Positions 25,285 through 34,563 of a stretch of DNA of 64,000 nucleotides are shown here, one piece after another. The stretch spans positions 434,001-498,000 of the forward strand of contig NZ_PHSU01000003.1 in NCBI RefSeq assembly GCF_002814235.1, given 5' to 3'. This DNA is from Pseudomonas sp. QS1027 (GTDB taxonomy: Bacteria > Pseudomonadota > Gammaproteobacteria > Pseudomonadales > Pseudomonadaceae). A program made the position numbers and the translations under genes. The first letter of the stretch is position 1; each line of letters begins with the position of its first letter. Under the pieces are notes generated by a model. That model was not told where the DNA came from and did not search any database. It saw nothing but the letters and a program-made list of their open reading frames with translations.

Positions 25285-28227
25285 ATGCAAGGCAACTACG
25301 TTTCTGAACAGGCATCGCTGCCGGGGAATGCGCAGCTCCTGGGGGATTTGTTGACGGTGGTGCTGGTCACCCACAACCGGCCGGCGTTCCTGCGCCGGGC
25401 GGTGAAGTTCTACAGCGCGTTGCCTTGCAAACTGCTGGTGCTGGATTCCTCCCCTGAGGCCTACGCCGAAGTCGCGCAGGGGCATGATTCGATCGAATAC
25501 CTGCACGTGCCGCAGTACGACTACTGGAAACTGCAGAACAAGTTCGCCCATGGCGTGATGAGCGTGACCACGCCGTACATGGTGTTTGCCGCCGACGACG
25601 ACTTTATCGTTCACAGTGCGCTGACCGAGTCGGTGGCGTTCCTGGAGAACAATGCCGACTACGGCATGTGCCATGGCTACTGCATGATGTACCTGTCGTT
25701 GGCGGGCAGCGTCAGCTACTACCGTCGCGACAAGAAAGTTTGCGAGGACTACGCCTCCGAGCGGGCCCAGGATCGGGTGCTGGACTATATGCACCAGTAC
25801 CTGCCGCCGTTCTACGCCGTCCACCGTACCGCCCTGATGCGCGACTGGCATTCGGCCTTGCCGGAAGGCACCAGTTTCCAATGGCAGGAAATCGGCCATG
25901 TCTACTACATGCTCGCCCGGGCCAAGGCTCGCATCCTGCCGATTCCCTATGTGGTCCGTGAGGTCAACTATGGCGATTCGGAACACAGCACCGAGGTCTA
26001 TCACTCGCTGAGCTACACCGATGCCAAGTCGGTGGCCGAGCGTGAGGCTTTTGCCGAGTTCCTGGCCTCGTTGCCTACCGCGATCGAGGGCCTTGATCCG
26101 GCACAGGGCAAAGCCTTCGCCCTGGAAAGTTTCGAAGCCATGACCGACAGCCTGCGTACCGGGCGGGCACTGACCATGGAAGGGCTTTTCGAGTCCACCT
26201 GGGTCAGCATCAAGGACGCTCCCGTGCGGCGTTTCGGTCCCAAGCAGTACATGGAAATGCCTTACTACAACCAGGCGTTTTTCGATCAGTTGACCCACTT
26301 TGAATTCCTGCTTCATGCGATGCCGGCCGGTCGTGTGCAGTTGATGGGGTTGGAGGGTGTGTGGAGCCGCCAGGAAGCCCTGATGCGCGCGCGCAACAAC
26401 GACACCCCGGAAAGCGTGGTGGATCGTTTATGGCAGGCCCTGGGGTGCAACCTGTTCAGCCGTCAGGTGGTCAAGCGCCTGGCCCGGCAACTGGAGAGCC
26501 TGGGTGAAGAGGAGGACGCACGCGGTATGTTCGCCTGGGCCGAGCGCCTGGACGCGGTCTCCACCGAAGACAATCAGTCGACTTTCGAGGCGATGCTTTC
26601 CGGGCGCCTGCTCGACTGGCTGAAAGTCCGTGAGCCATCCAGCACTGAACTGGAGGCGATTGGTAGCTACGAGGTTGCGCAGGGCAAGGGGCCGGTCTTC
26701 GGCCTGCTGGTACTGAACCTGAGCGACGACATCGTCAAGTTGCAGGTCACCCTCGACAGCCTGGTGGAAGGGCACAGCAAGGCCTTCCGCATCGTCGTCT
26801 TCACCACGGGCGAGCCGCAGACGGCGACCACCCTGCAGAACACCCTGCATTTTATCCGGGTGACCCCCGGCAACCTGGTGGACAAGCTGAACCAGACGAT
26901 CCGCCAATTGCCCTGCGACTGGCTGTTGCTGGCCGAGGCCGGTGATGAGTTCACGGCCAGCGGTTTGTTGCGCGCCGGTCTCGAACTGCGCGCGGCCGAG
27001 GGCTGTCGTGCGGTGGCCACCGATGAAATCCAGCGCGATACCAATGGCGCGCTGACCGATGTATTCCGTCCAGGCTTCAACCTCGACCTGCTGCAAAGCG
27101 TGCCTGCGCTGATGGCCAGGCACTGGCTGATCCGCCGTGAAGTGTTGCTGGAGGCCGGCGGCTACAAGGCCGACTTCAGCAAGGCCCTGGAGTTCGATCT
27201 GTTGCTGCGCCTGATCGAGCAGGGCGGCATGGCCGGATTGGCCCATCTGGACGAGCCATTGCTGATTTCCAGTGTGCCGGCGCTTGAGGAGAACGCCCAT
27301 GAACGCCTGGCGTTGCTACGCCATCTGGGCACGCGCGGCTACAAGGCCCAGGTCACTTCCCAGAATCCGGGCAGCTACTTTGTCGATTATCGACATACCG
27401 GGCGCCCGCTGGTGTCGATCATCCTCCACGGCCAGGCCGATTTCGCCGAGCTGGAGCGCTGCCTGAACGCCGTCCTGCAAAAAACCCGTTACCTGAAATA
27501 CGAAGTGCTGGTGGCCGACCACCCGAGCTACAGCGAAGCCCTCGCAACCTGGCTCCGGGCACAGCCCCAGGCCGGCAAGGTCAGTGTGTTGCAGGCCGAT
27601 GGGGCGAGCGCCTCGGCGTTCTGCAACGCGGCGTCAAGCCAGGCCCTGGGCGAGTACCTGGTGCTGCTCGCGCAAGACAGCGAAGTGGTCAACCCCAACT
27701 GGATCGAGTCGCTGCTCAACCAGGCCCTGCGTCCGGAAGTCGGTGTGGTCGGCGCCAAGCTCTACAGCCGTGATTCGAAGGTGTCCCAGGCCGGGCTGAT
27801 TCTCGGCTTGAACGGCGGTGTCGGTTCGCCTTTTGTCGGCGAGAAGACGGAGGCCAAGGGTTACATGCAGCGTCTGGCAGTGGAACAGAACTATTCGGCG
27901 GTCTCGGCGGTGTGCCTGATGGTGCGCAAGGCGTTCTTCGAGGCGGTCGGTGGCCTGGACGAAGGCGAGTTCGCCGAGGCCTTCGCCGATGTCGATCTGT
28001 GCCTCAAGATCGGCCAGCTCGGTGGCCTGGTCTCGTGGACGCCGCAGGTGCAGGTGCTCCACCCGGGCCTGCTGCCCGAGGCACCACAGGCCCTGGCTGC
28101 CCTGCGCGAGAAATGGGCGGCGAACTTCCAGCACGACTCCGCTTACAACCCTCACCTGTCCCTGACAGGCAAGGGCTTCAGTCTGGGCAGTGCCAACCCT
28201 GTGGGATGGGCGCAGTTGCTCGTTTAA
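25285..28227 (+). CDS. Three-domain glycosyltransferase, paralogous in part to the 15172 gene
   Basis: A 980-residue protein. Residues about 18-230 form a TIGR00180-type glycosyltransferase domain (VVLVTHNRPAFLRR, FAADDDFIV). A second GT2-like unit starts near 470 (DVFRPGFNLDLLQS). A third starts near 709 (RPLVSIILHG, AQDSEVVNPNW, RPEVGVVGAKLYS, AFADVDLCLKIG). The second and third units align with the corresponding units of the 1197-residue protein by shared phrases, so the two share an origin. A substrate cannot be assigned. The start is ATG 25285, with GAGGAAAGG upstream. Confidence 0.85.
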   Translation: MQGNYVSEQASLPGNAQLLGDLLTVVLVTHNRPAFLRRAVKFYSALPCKLLVLDSSPEAYAEVAQGHDSIEYLHVPQYDYWKLQNKFAHGVMSVTTPYMVFAADDDFIVHSALTESVAFLENNADYGMCHGYCMMYLSLAGSVSYYRRDKKVCEDYASERAQDRVLDYMHQYLPPFYAVHRTALMRDWHSALPEGTSFQWQEIGHVYYMLARAKARILPIPYVVREVNYGDSEHSTEVYHSLSYTDAKSVAEREAFAEFLASLPTAIEGLDPAQGKAFALESFEAMTDSLRTGRALTMEGLFESTWVSIKDAPVRRFGPKQYMEMPYYNQAFFDQLTHFEFLLHAMPAGRVQLMGLEGVWSRQEALMRARNNDTPESVVDRLWQALGCNLFSRQVVKRLARQLESLGEEEDARGMFAWAERLDAVSTEDNQSTFEAMLSGRLLDWLKVREPSSTELEAIGSYEVAQGKGPVFGLLVLNLSDDIVKLQVTLDSLVEGHSKAFRIVVFTTGEPQTATTLQNTLHFIRVTPGNLVDKLNQTIRQLPCDWLLLAEAGDEFTASGLLRAGLELRAAEGCRAVATDEIQRDTNGALTDVFRPGFNLDLLQSVPALMARHWLIRREVLLEAGGYKADFSKALEFDLLLRLIEQGGMAGLAHLDEPLLISSVPALEENAHERLALLRHLGTRGYKAQVTSQNPGSYFVDYRHTGRPLVSIILHGQADFAELERCLNAVLQKTRYLKYEVLVADHPSYSEALATWLRAQPQAGKVSVLQADGASASAFCNAASSQALGEYLVLLAQDSEVVNPNWIESLLNQALRPEVGVVGAKLYSRDSKVSQAGLILGLNGGVGSPFVGEKTEAKGYMQRLAVEQNYSAVSAVCLMVRKAFFEAVGGLDEGEFAEAFADVDLCLKIGQLGGLVSWTPQVQVLHPGLLPEAPQALAALREKWAANFQHDSAYNPHLSLTGKGFSLGSANPVGWAQLLV

Positions 28228-28257
28228 GCCTGGCAGACAGTTAAAGGGACTCACGGC

Positions 28258-29259
28258 ATGTTCAACGGCAAATCGATTTTCATCTCCGGCGGCACCGGTT
28301 CGTTCGGTCGCAACTTCATCCGTCGTCTGCTGGAGCAGTACCAGCCGCGGCGGGTGGTGGTGTTCTCGCGCGACGAGCTCAAGCAGTACGAGATGCAGCA
28401 GACGTTCAACGCGCCGTGCATGCGCTATTTTCTCGGAGATGTCCGGGATGCCGAGCGCTTGCGCCTGGCCATGCGCGGGATCGATTTTGTCGTGCATGCC
28501 GCAGCCCTGAAACAGGTGCCGGCGGCGGAGTACAACCCCACCGAATGCATTCGCACCAACGTCAATGGGGCGGAAAACATCATTGCCGCGGCCATCGACA
28601 ATGGCGTGCAGAAGGTCGTCGCCCTGTCCACCGACAAGGCGGCGAGCCCGATCAACCTCTATGGGGCCACCAAGCTGCTGTCGGACAAGCTGTTCGTCGC
28701 CGCCAATAACATCGCCGGCGAGCAGGCCACCCGCTTTGCCGTGGTGCGCTACGGCAATGTGGCCGGCTCACGAGGTTCGGTGGTGCCGTTCTTCAGCAAA
28801 CTGATCGCCGAGGGGGCCCGGGAACTGCCGATCACCGACGAGCGCATGACCCGCTTCTGGATCACCCTCGACCATGGCGTACAGTTCGTGCTCGACAGCT
28901 TTGCCCGTATGCACGGTGGTGAAGTGTTCGTACCGAAGATCCCGTCGATCCGCATCGTCGACCTGGCGTCCGGCATGGCCGCGCACCTGCCGCACAAACA
29001 CGTGGGCATTCGACCGGGCGAGAAGCTGCATGAACTGATGGTACCGCTGGACGATGCGCGCATGACCCTGGAGTTCGCTGACCATTACACCATCCAGCCG
29101 TCGATTCGGTTCACCAGCGTCGATGTCGATTTCGCCGTGGATGGACTGGGTGAACAGGGCAAGGCGGTGGGCGAGGACTTCGAATACCGTTCCGATACCA
29201 ACCCTGAGTTTCTGAACGTGATGCAGATTGCCGATCTGCATGCCGGGCTGCCGGTATGA
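28258..29259 (+). CDS. pseB: UDP-N-acetylglucosamine 4,6-dehydratase (inverting) PseB
   Basis: A 333-residue short-chain dehydrogenase catalysing the first step of pseudaminic acid synthesis: 4,6-dehydration and C5 inversion of UDP-GlcNAc. IFISGGTGSFGRNF is the NADP loop, STDKAASPINLYGATK (124-139) carries the Asp-Lys and Tyr-Lys catalytic residues, and VRYGNVAGSRGSV is the family segment. The length matches PseB/FlaA1. It overlaps pseC by four bases (ATGA). It starts the second sugar pathway of the island. Confidence 0.96.
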   Translation: MFNGKSIFISGGTGSFGRNFIRRLLEQYQPRRVVVFSRDELKQYEMQQTFNAPCMRYFLGDVRDAERLRLAMRGIDFVVHAAALKQVPAAEYNPTECIRTNVNGAENIIAAAIDNGVQKVVALSTDKAASPINLYGATKLLSDKLFVAANNIAGEQATRFAVVRYGNVAGSRGSVVPFFSKLIAEGARELPITDERMTRFWITLDHGVQFVLDSFARMHGGEVFVPKIPSIRIVDLASGMAAHLPHKHVGIRPGEKLHELMVPLDDARMTLEFADHYTIQPSIRFTSVDVDFAVDGLGEQGKAVGEDFEYRSDTNPEFLNVMQIADLHAGLPV

Positions 29260-30425
29260 CGCCTTATCAGATTCCTTATGGTTGCCAGAGCATCGAACAG
29301 GACGATATCGATGCGGTGGTCGAGGTGCTCAAGTCGCCCTGGTTGACCCAGGGGCCGACCATCCCACGCTTCGAGGCGGCGCTGGCCGAACATTGCCAGG
29401 CCGATTTTGCCGTGGCCGTATGCAACGCCACGGCGGCCTTGCATATCGCCTGCCTGGCCGCGGGCCTGGGGCCTGGGGACCGTTTGTGGACCAGCCCGAA
29501 TACCTTTGTCGCCTCGGCCAACTGCGCTCGTTACTGCGGCGCCGAGGTGGACTTCGTCGACATCGATCCGCTGACCTTGAACCTCGATGCCAGCCTGTTG
29601 GCGCAGAAACTGGAGGTCGCCGAGGCCAGCGGACATTTGCCCAAAGTGGTGGTGGCCGTGGCTTTCGCCGGCCAGAGTTGCGATATGCGCGCCATCGCCG
29701 GATTGTCCGAGCGCTATGGCTTCACGCTGATCGAGGATGCGTCCCATGCGGTCGGCGCGTCCTATCTCGGGCGACCGGTGGGTTGCGGTGACTTTGCCGC
29801 GATGACCATCTTCAGCTTTCATCCGGTGAAGATCATCACCTCGGCCGAAGGCGGCATGGTCTTGACCAACCGCCCCGAACTGGCCGAGCGCTTGCGTCGC
29901 CTGCGCAGCCACGGCATTACAGGCGATCCGGCGCAGATGAACGTCCCTGCGCAAGGGTTGTGGTACTACCAGCAACTGGAGCTGGGCTTCAACTACCGGA
30001 TGACTGACCTGCATGCCGCGCTGGGCCTGTCGCAAACGGCCCGGCTCGACAGCTTCGTCGCCCGGCGCCGAGAACTGGCCGCCCGTTATGACCGTCTGCT
30101 GGCCGACCTGCCGCTGCAACTGCCGGTGGCCCAGGCCGGTGCCGAGTCCGCCTGGCACCTGTACGTGGTGCGCTTGCAGCTGGAGCAGATCAAGGTCAGC
30201 CAGCGCGAAGTCTTCGACGCCTTGCGCGCCGCCGGCATCGGCGTGAACCTGCATTACATTCCCGTGCACCTGCAACCCTACTACCGCGAACAGGGCTTCA
30301 AGGACGGTGACTTCCCCGAAGCCGAGCGTTACTTCGGCGAAGCCCTCAGCCTGCCGTTGTTCCCGCTGCTCACCGAGGCGCAGCAGGACTATGTGGTCGA
30401 ACAATTACGAAACCTTGTCGGTTAA
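29256..30425 (+). CDS. pseC: UDP-4-amino-4,6-dideoxy-N-acetyl-altrosamine transaminase PseC
   Basis: A 389-residue DegT/DnrJ/EryC1-type aminotransferase that aminates C4 of the PseB product. The PLP lysine is K192 in FSFHPVKIITSAEGG, preceded by LIEDASHAVGASY with the cofactor-binding Asp. NYRMTDLHAALGLSQ is the conserved dimer-interface segment. It is translationally coupled to pseB and followed after 34 bases by a methylase gene. Confidence 0.95.
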   Translation: MTPYQIPYGCQSIEQDDIDAVVEVLKSPWLTQGPTIPRFEAALAEHCQADFAVAVCNATAALHIACLAAGLGPGDRLWTSPNTFVASANCARYCGAEVDFVDIDPLTLNLDASLLAQKLEVAEASGHLPKVVVAVAFAGQSCDMRAIAGLSERYGFTLIEDASHAVGASYLGRPVGCGDFAAMTIFSFHPVKIITSAEGGMVLTNRPELAERLRRLRSHGITGDPAQMNVPAQGLWYYQQLELGFNYRMTDLHAALGLSQTARLDSFVARRRELAARYDRLLADLPLQLPVAQAGAESAWHLYVVRLQLEQIKVSQREVFDALRAAGIGVNLHYIPVHLQPYYREQGFKDGDFPEAERYFGEALSLPLFPLLTEAQQDYVVEQLRNLVG

Positions 30426-30459
30426 ACGACGCTCAATGGCCCGAGGATAAACACCCGAC

Positions 30460-31080
30460 ATGCGTGAGTTCAGCGAACAGGAAGTGTTCTGGCGTGGCGA
30501 GTTCGGCGATCAATACGTGGGCCGCAACCAGGGGCAGGCGCTGGTCGCCGCCAACCTGGCGCTGTTCGCCAAGGCCCTGGCGCGCACCGGCCGGCTTGCC
30601 AGCCTGCTGGAGCTGGGCACCAACACCGGCAACAACCTGCAGGCCTTGCATCAACTGCTGCCCGCGTGCGCCCTGCAGGGTGTGGAGATCAACGCCAAGG
30701 CCTGCGAGCAGGCGCGCGAGCTGGGCATCGCCGAGATCTGGCAGGGTTCGTTGTTCGACTACCCACGTGAGCGAACCTTCGACCTGACCCTGAGCAAGGG
30801 CGTGCTGATCCACCTGGCGCCCGAGCTGCTGGCAACCGCCTATGAGCAGCTGTATATGCTGAGCGGGCGCTATATCCTGATCGCCGAGTACTACAACCCG
30901 GTGCCGGTGGAAGTGTCCTATCGTGGTAACAGCGGCAAGTTGTTCAAGCGCGATTTCGCCGGGGAAATGCTCGATCGTTACCCGGACCTGCAACTGCTGG
31001 ACTACGGCTTCAGTTACCACCGCGACCCGCAGTTCCCGACCGACGATATCAACTGGTTCCTGCTGGAAAAACGTCCTTGA
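30460..31080 (+). CDS. Pseudaminic acid biosynthesis-associated methylase
   Basis: A 206-residue class I SAM methyltransferase. LLELGTNTGNNLQAL is the SAM-binding loop and LSKGVLIHLAPE the post-loop helix. The C-terminal RDPQFPTDDINWFLLEKR resembles the family named for its place in Pse clusters, where it sits between pseC and pseF as here. It probably methylates the sugar or its acyl group, changing the final Pse derivative; the exact step is not established. Its stop overlaps the pseF start. Confidence 0.82.
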   Translation: MREFSEQEVFWRGEFGDQYVGRNQGQALVAANLALFAKALARTGRLASLLELGTNTGNNLQALHQLLPACALQGVEINAKACEQARELGIAEIWQGSLFDYPRERTFDLTLSKGVLIHLAPELLATAYEQLYMLSGRYILIAEYYNPVPVEVSYRGNSGKLFKRDFAGEMLDRYPDLQLLDYGFSYHRDPQFPTDDINWFLLEKRP

Positions 31081-31787
31081 GTGCGATTGCAATCATTCCG
31101 GCGCGCGGTGGCAGCAAGCGCATCCCGCGCAAGAATCTCAAGCTGTTCCATGGCGAGCCGATGATTGCCCGCTCGATTCGCCTGGCGCTCGATTCGGGGT
31201 TGTTCGAGCGGGTGATCGTCAGTACCGACGACGAGGAAATCGCCGCCCTGGCCCGGGCCCGGGGGGCTCAGGTGCCGTTTATGCGCCCGGCGGCCCTGGC
31301 CGATGATTTCACCGGCACGGCGGCGGTGATCGCCCATGCGCTGGAAGCTTCGCAGCAGGCCGGCTACGTGTTCGAACATGCCTGCTGCCTCTATGCCACG
31401 GCGCCGTTGTTGCAAGTGCGGTTTTTGCGCCAGGGGCTGGAGCTGCTCGAGGCCCATGCTGAAAAGTCGTTTGCGTTTTCGGTCTGCGAGTTCGGCTTCC
31501 CGGTCCAGCGCGCCTTGACCCTCGGCCAGGACGGCGCGTTGACGCCGCTGTATCCCGAGCATCGACAGACCCGTTCCCAGGATCTGCCCCGGACCTTCCA
31601 GGATGCCGGACAGTTCTACTGGGGGCGCAGCGCGGCCTGGCTGCGGGGCGACGTACTGTTTTCGGAGAAAAGCCTGCCGGTCATCCTGCCGCGCCATCTG
31701 GTCCAGGACATCGACACCGACGAGGACTGGCGGCGTGCCGAGTATCTTTACAGTGCCTTGCTGGCTGGCGGAGAGCTGCAGCCATGA
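31077..31787 (+). CDS. pseF: Pseudaminic acid cytidylyltransferase PseF
   Basis: A 236-residue enzyme activating pseudaminic acid with CTP to CMP-Pse. The N-terminal IAIIPARGGSKRIPRKN is the CMP-sialic acid synthetase signature, and YWGRSAAWL and DIDTDEDWRRAE are the closing conserved segments. The start must be TTG 31077, overlapping the previous TGA (TTGA), because the signature begins three codons later. It overlaps pseG by four bases (ATGA). Confidence 0.93.
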   Translation: MSAIAIIPARGGSKRIPRKNLKLFHGEPMIARSIRLALDSGLFERVIVSTDDEEIAALARARGAQVPFMRPAALADDFTGTAAVIAHALEASQQAGYVFEHACCLYATAPLLQVRFLRQGLELLEAHAEKSFAFSVCEFGFPVQRALTLGQDGALTPLYPEHRQTRSQDLPRTFQDAGQFYWGRSAAWLRGDVLFSEKSLPVILPRHLVQDIDTDEDWRRAEYLYSALLAGGELQP

Positions 31788-33289
31788 GGGTGCTGATCCG
31801 CGCGGATGCCTCGCCGGCCATTGGCAGTGGGCATGTGGCACGTTGCCTTACTCTGGCGCAGGTGCTGCGCAGTGGCGGCGCCGAGGTGGTGTTCGCCTGC
31901 CGGGCCTTGCCCGGCCATTCGCTGGCGCGCATCGCCGGACAGGGCTTTCGAGCCTTGGCACTGCCTGCCGAGTACGCGGGCGAGGAGCCCGGCGCAGACA
32001 TCGAGGCCCCGTTGCCCTGGCAGGCGGATATCGCCGCCCTGGGTGCCTGCCTGCTCGCCGAGCCGGCCTTCGACTGGATTGTCGTCGATCACTATGGCCT
32101 CGATCACGCCTGGCAAACCGCTGCTCGCCAGTGGGCGCGGCAGATTGCAGCGATCGATGACCTGAACAACCGGCAACATGCCGTGGATCTGCTCTTCGAT
32201 CAGAATTTCACAGCCGGCGATCCCGAGTATGCCAACCGCTGCTTGCAGCCCTGCCGTGAGCTCTTCGGTCCGCGTTATGCGCTGATTCGTGATGAGTTCT
32301 GCCAAGGCGCGGTGCCCATCACCGTGCAGCCCCGTCGGGTGCTGGTGAATTTTGGCGGCCTGGATGCGGCCGGTGAAACCTGGAAGGCCATGCAGGCCCT
32401 GGCGGATTTCAGCGAGTTGGAAGTGGACTTTATCGCCGGCACCGCCAACCCGATGCTGGCCTCGATCCAGGCGATGGCGGCTGATCGTCCGCAGTGGCGG
32501 GTGCAGACCTTTGTCAGCGACTTCGCCACGCTGATGGCCCGGGCCGACCTGTTTATCGGGGCCGGTGGCGGTACCAGCTGGGAGCGCGCGGTCCTCGGCC
32601 TTCCGACCCTGTGCATTGCCGTGGCGGAAAATCAGCGGGCGAATGCCGAGCGACTGGCCGCGGCCGGGGTCCATGTCTATCTGGGCAGCAGCGACGAGGT
32701 GGCGGTCGACAGCCTGCGCCAGGCCATCGGTTTTGTCCTGGGCAATGTCAGCCTGCGCCGCAGCCTGGCGGCACAGTCGCGGCGTCTGGTGGATGGGCTG
32801 GGGGCGCGACGCTTTGCCGTGGCCCTGGCCGGTGTCAGCCTGGCTGTGCGGCGGGCCACGGCGGACGATTCACGGCTGCTGTTCGACGGCCGTAATGCCG
32901 AGTCGGTGCGACGGGCCTCTTTGAGCCCCGAGCCTATCGGCTGGGAAGCGCATCAGGCCTGGCTGGCCGCGAGTCTGCTCAACCCCGGGCGCCTGCTGCT
33001 GATCGCCGAGGCCGCGGATGGCCCGGTGGGTGTGCTGCGCTACGATCTGGCGGGCAGCCGCGCGCAAGTCTCGCTGTATCTGTTCCAGGGCCGCGCGGGC
33101 CTCGGCTGGGGCAGGGCGCTGCTGGCCCGTGGCGAAGTCGCCGTGGGCGAGCACTGGCCGCAGGTGACGGTGATCGACGCCCAGGTACTGCCGGATAATC
33201 CGGCCTCCATCGAATTGTTCCGTCACGGCGGCTATGTCCAGTCGGTCTGCCGTTTCGAGCGTGTGGTAAAGGATCAGCACCATGACTAG
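31784..33289 (+). CDS. pseG: PseG-PseH fusion: UDP-sugar hydrolase and N-acetyltransferase
   Basis: A 501-residue bifunctional protein. Residues 1 to about 345 are PseG, a GT-B-like hydrolase releasing 2,4-diacetamido-2,4,6-trideoxy-L-altrose from UDP. The N-terminal RADASPAIGSGHVARC has catalytic-type H17, and FIGAGGGTSWERAVLGLPTL is the nucleotide site. From about 351 to the end is a GNAT domain (VRRATADDSRLLFDGRN, VLPDNPASIELFRHGGY) matching PseH, the 4-amino acetyltransferase. In many species these are separate genes. No other pseH lies in the island, so the fusion completes the pathway. Confidence 0.92.
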   Translation: MRVLIRADASPAIGSGHVARCLTLAQVLRSGGAEVVFACRALPGHSLARIAGQGFRALALPAEYAGEEPGADIEAPLPWQADIAALGACLLAEPAFDWIVVDHYGLDHAWQTAARQWARQIAAIDDLNNRQHAVDLLFDQNFTAGDPEYANRCLQPCRELFGPRYALIRDEFCQGAVPITVQPRRVLVNFGGLDAAGETWKAMQALADFSELEVDFIAGTANPMLASIQAMAADRPQWRVQTFVSDFATLMARADLFIGAGGGTSWERAVLGLPTLCIAVAENQRANAERLAAAGVHVYLGSSDEVAVDSLRQAIGFVLGNVSLRRSLAAQSRRLVDGLGARRFAVALAGVSLAVRRATADDSRLLFDGRNAESVRRASLSPEPIGWEAHQAWLAASLLNPGRLLLIAEAADGPVGVLRYDLAGSRAQVSLYLFQGRAGLGWGRALLARGEVAVGEHWPQVTVIDAQVLPDNPASIELFRHGGYVQSVCRFERVVKDQHHD

Positions 33290-34334
33290 TTTCAAGATCG
33301 GCCAGCGGTTGATCGGCCCGGACGCGCCACCCTTCATCATTGCCGAGATGAGCGGCAACCATAACCAGTCGCTGGAGGTGGCGCTGCGGATTGTCGAGGC
33401 GGCGGCCAAGGCCGGTGCCCATGCGCTCAAGCTGCAAACCTATACCGCCGAGACCATGACCCTGGACCTGGACGAAGGCGAGTTCTTCATCCAGGACCCG
33501 ACCAGCCTGTGGTCCGGCTCGTCGCTCTATGCCTTGTATGAAAAGGCCCATACGCCCTGGGAGTGGCACGCACCGATCTTCGCCCGCGCCCGGGAGCTGG
33601 GCATGCTGGCGTTTTCCACGCCTTTCGATGAAACGGCGGTGGATTTTCTCGAAAGCCTCGACGTGCCGGCCTACAAGATCGCCAGTTTCGAAAATACCGA
33701 CCTGCCGTTGATCCGGCGTGTGGCCGCGACCGGCAAGCCGCTGATCATTTCCACCGGCATGGCCAGCGTCGCCGAGCTGGATGAGAGCGTGCACGCCGCC
33801 CGGGCCGCCGGTTGCAAGGACCTGATCCTGCTCAAATGCACCAGCACCTACCCGGCCAGCCCGGAAAACAGCCACGTGCGGACCATTCCTCATCTGCGCG
33901 AGCTGTTCGGCTGCCAGGTCGGCTTGTCCGATCACTCCATGGGCGTCGGGGTGGCGGTAGCCGCGGTGGCGCTGGGGGCAACGGTGGTGGAGAAACATTT
34001 CACCCTGGATCGCGCCGATGGCGGCGTGGACTCGAGCTTTTCCCTGGAACCGGCGGAACTGGCCAGCCTGGTCGTCGAGACCGAACGTGCCTGGCAGGCC
34101 CTGGGCCAGGTGCACTACGGCGTCACCGAGGCGGAACGCAAATCCCTGGTGTATCGCCGCTCGCTGTACGTCACCCGCGACATGGTCGCGGGGGAAACCT
34201 TCAGTGCCGACAACCTGCGGGCGATCCGCCCCGGCCTCGGACTGGCGCCCCGGCATCTTGACGCGGTGCTCGGACGCTGTGCCCGACAGGCCCTCAAGCG
34301 GGGGACGGCGCTGGCCTGGTCGCTGGTCGAATAG
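33282..34334 (+). CDS. pseI: Pseudaminic acid synthase PseI
   Basis: A 350-residue NeuB-family synthase condensing the 6-deoxy-altrose derivative with phosphoenolpyruvate. FIIAEMSGNHNQSLEVAL, KLQTYTAETMTLD and VGLSDHSMGVGVAVAA are the TIM-barrel signatures, with VVEKHFTLDR for the metal site. The C-terminal SLYVTRDMVAGETFSADNLR is the SAF domain. It overlaps pseG by eight bases and is the last gene of the Pse unit; a 229-bp gap follows. Confidence 0.96.
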   Translation: MTSFKIGQRLIGPDAPPFIIAEMSGNHNQSLEVALRIVEAAAKAGAHALKLQTYTAETMTLDLDEGEFFIQDPTSLWSGSSLYALYEKAHTPWEWHAPIFARARELGMLAFSTPFDETAVDFLESLDVPAYKIASFENTDLPLIRRVAATGKPLIISTGMASVAELDESVHAARAAGCKDLILLKCTSTYPASPENSHVRTIPHLRELFGCQVGLSDHSMGVGVAVAAVALGATVVEKHFTLDRADGGVDSSFSLEPAELASLVVETERAWQALGQVHYGVTEAERKSLVYRRSLYVTRDMVAGETFSADNLRAIRPGLGLAPRHLDAVLGRCARQALKRGTALAWSLVE

Positions 34335-34563
34335 CGCTTTGTCGCGCTGATTCGGCAAAATAGCGTGACCTGCGAGTCATAACGCGCATCTTCACTGTAT
34401 TGTATCGACCTGGAAGATGGCGCCCGGCTCGTAACGGGTCCGGTGATAGCCTTTTACTCTTCCGGCAGTCGCTCCCCCGTGGGCGGCGTCAAATCTCTGT
34501 TTGTCGGCAGCCCTCGGTCCTGGTGAGCGAGGGTTTTCAGCTGTTTATTATTGGGAAGCCGTA

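Noticed and set aside
34437..34450. GGGTCCGGTGATAGC as a sigma-54 promoter of the ketosynthase gene
   Set aside because: The spacing is right, but the -12 block is TAGC and the -24 block matches poorly; this is expected by chance in GC-rich DNA.
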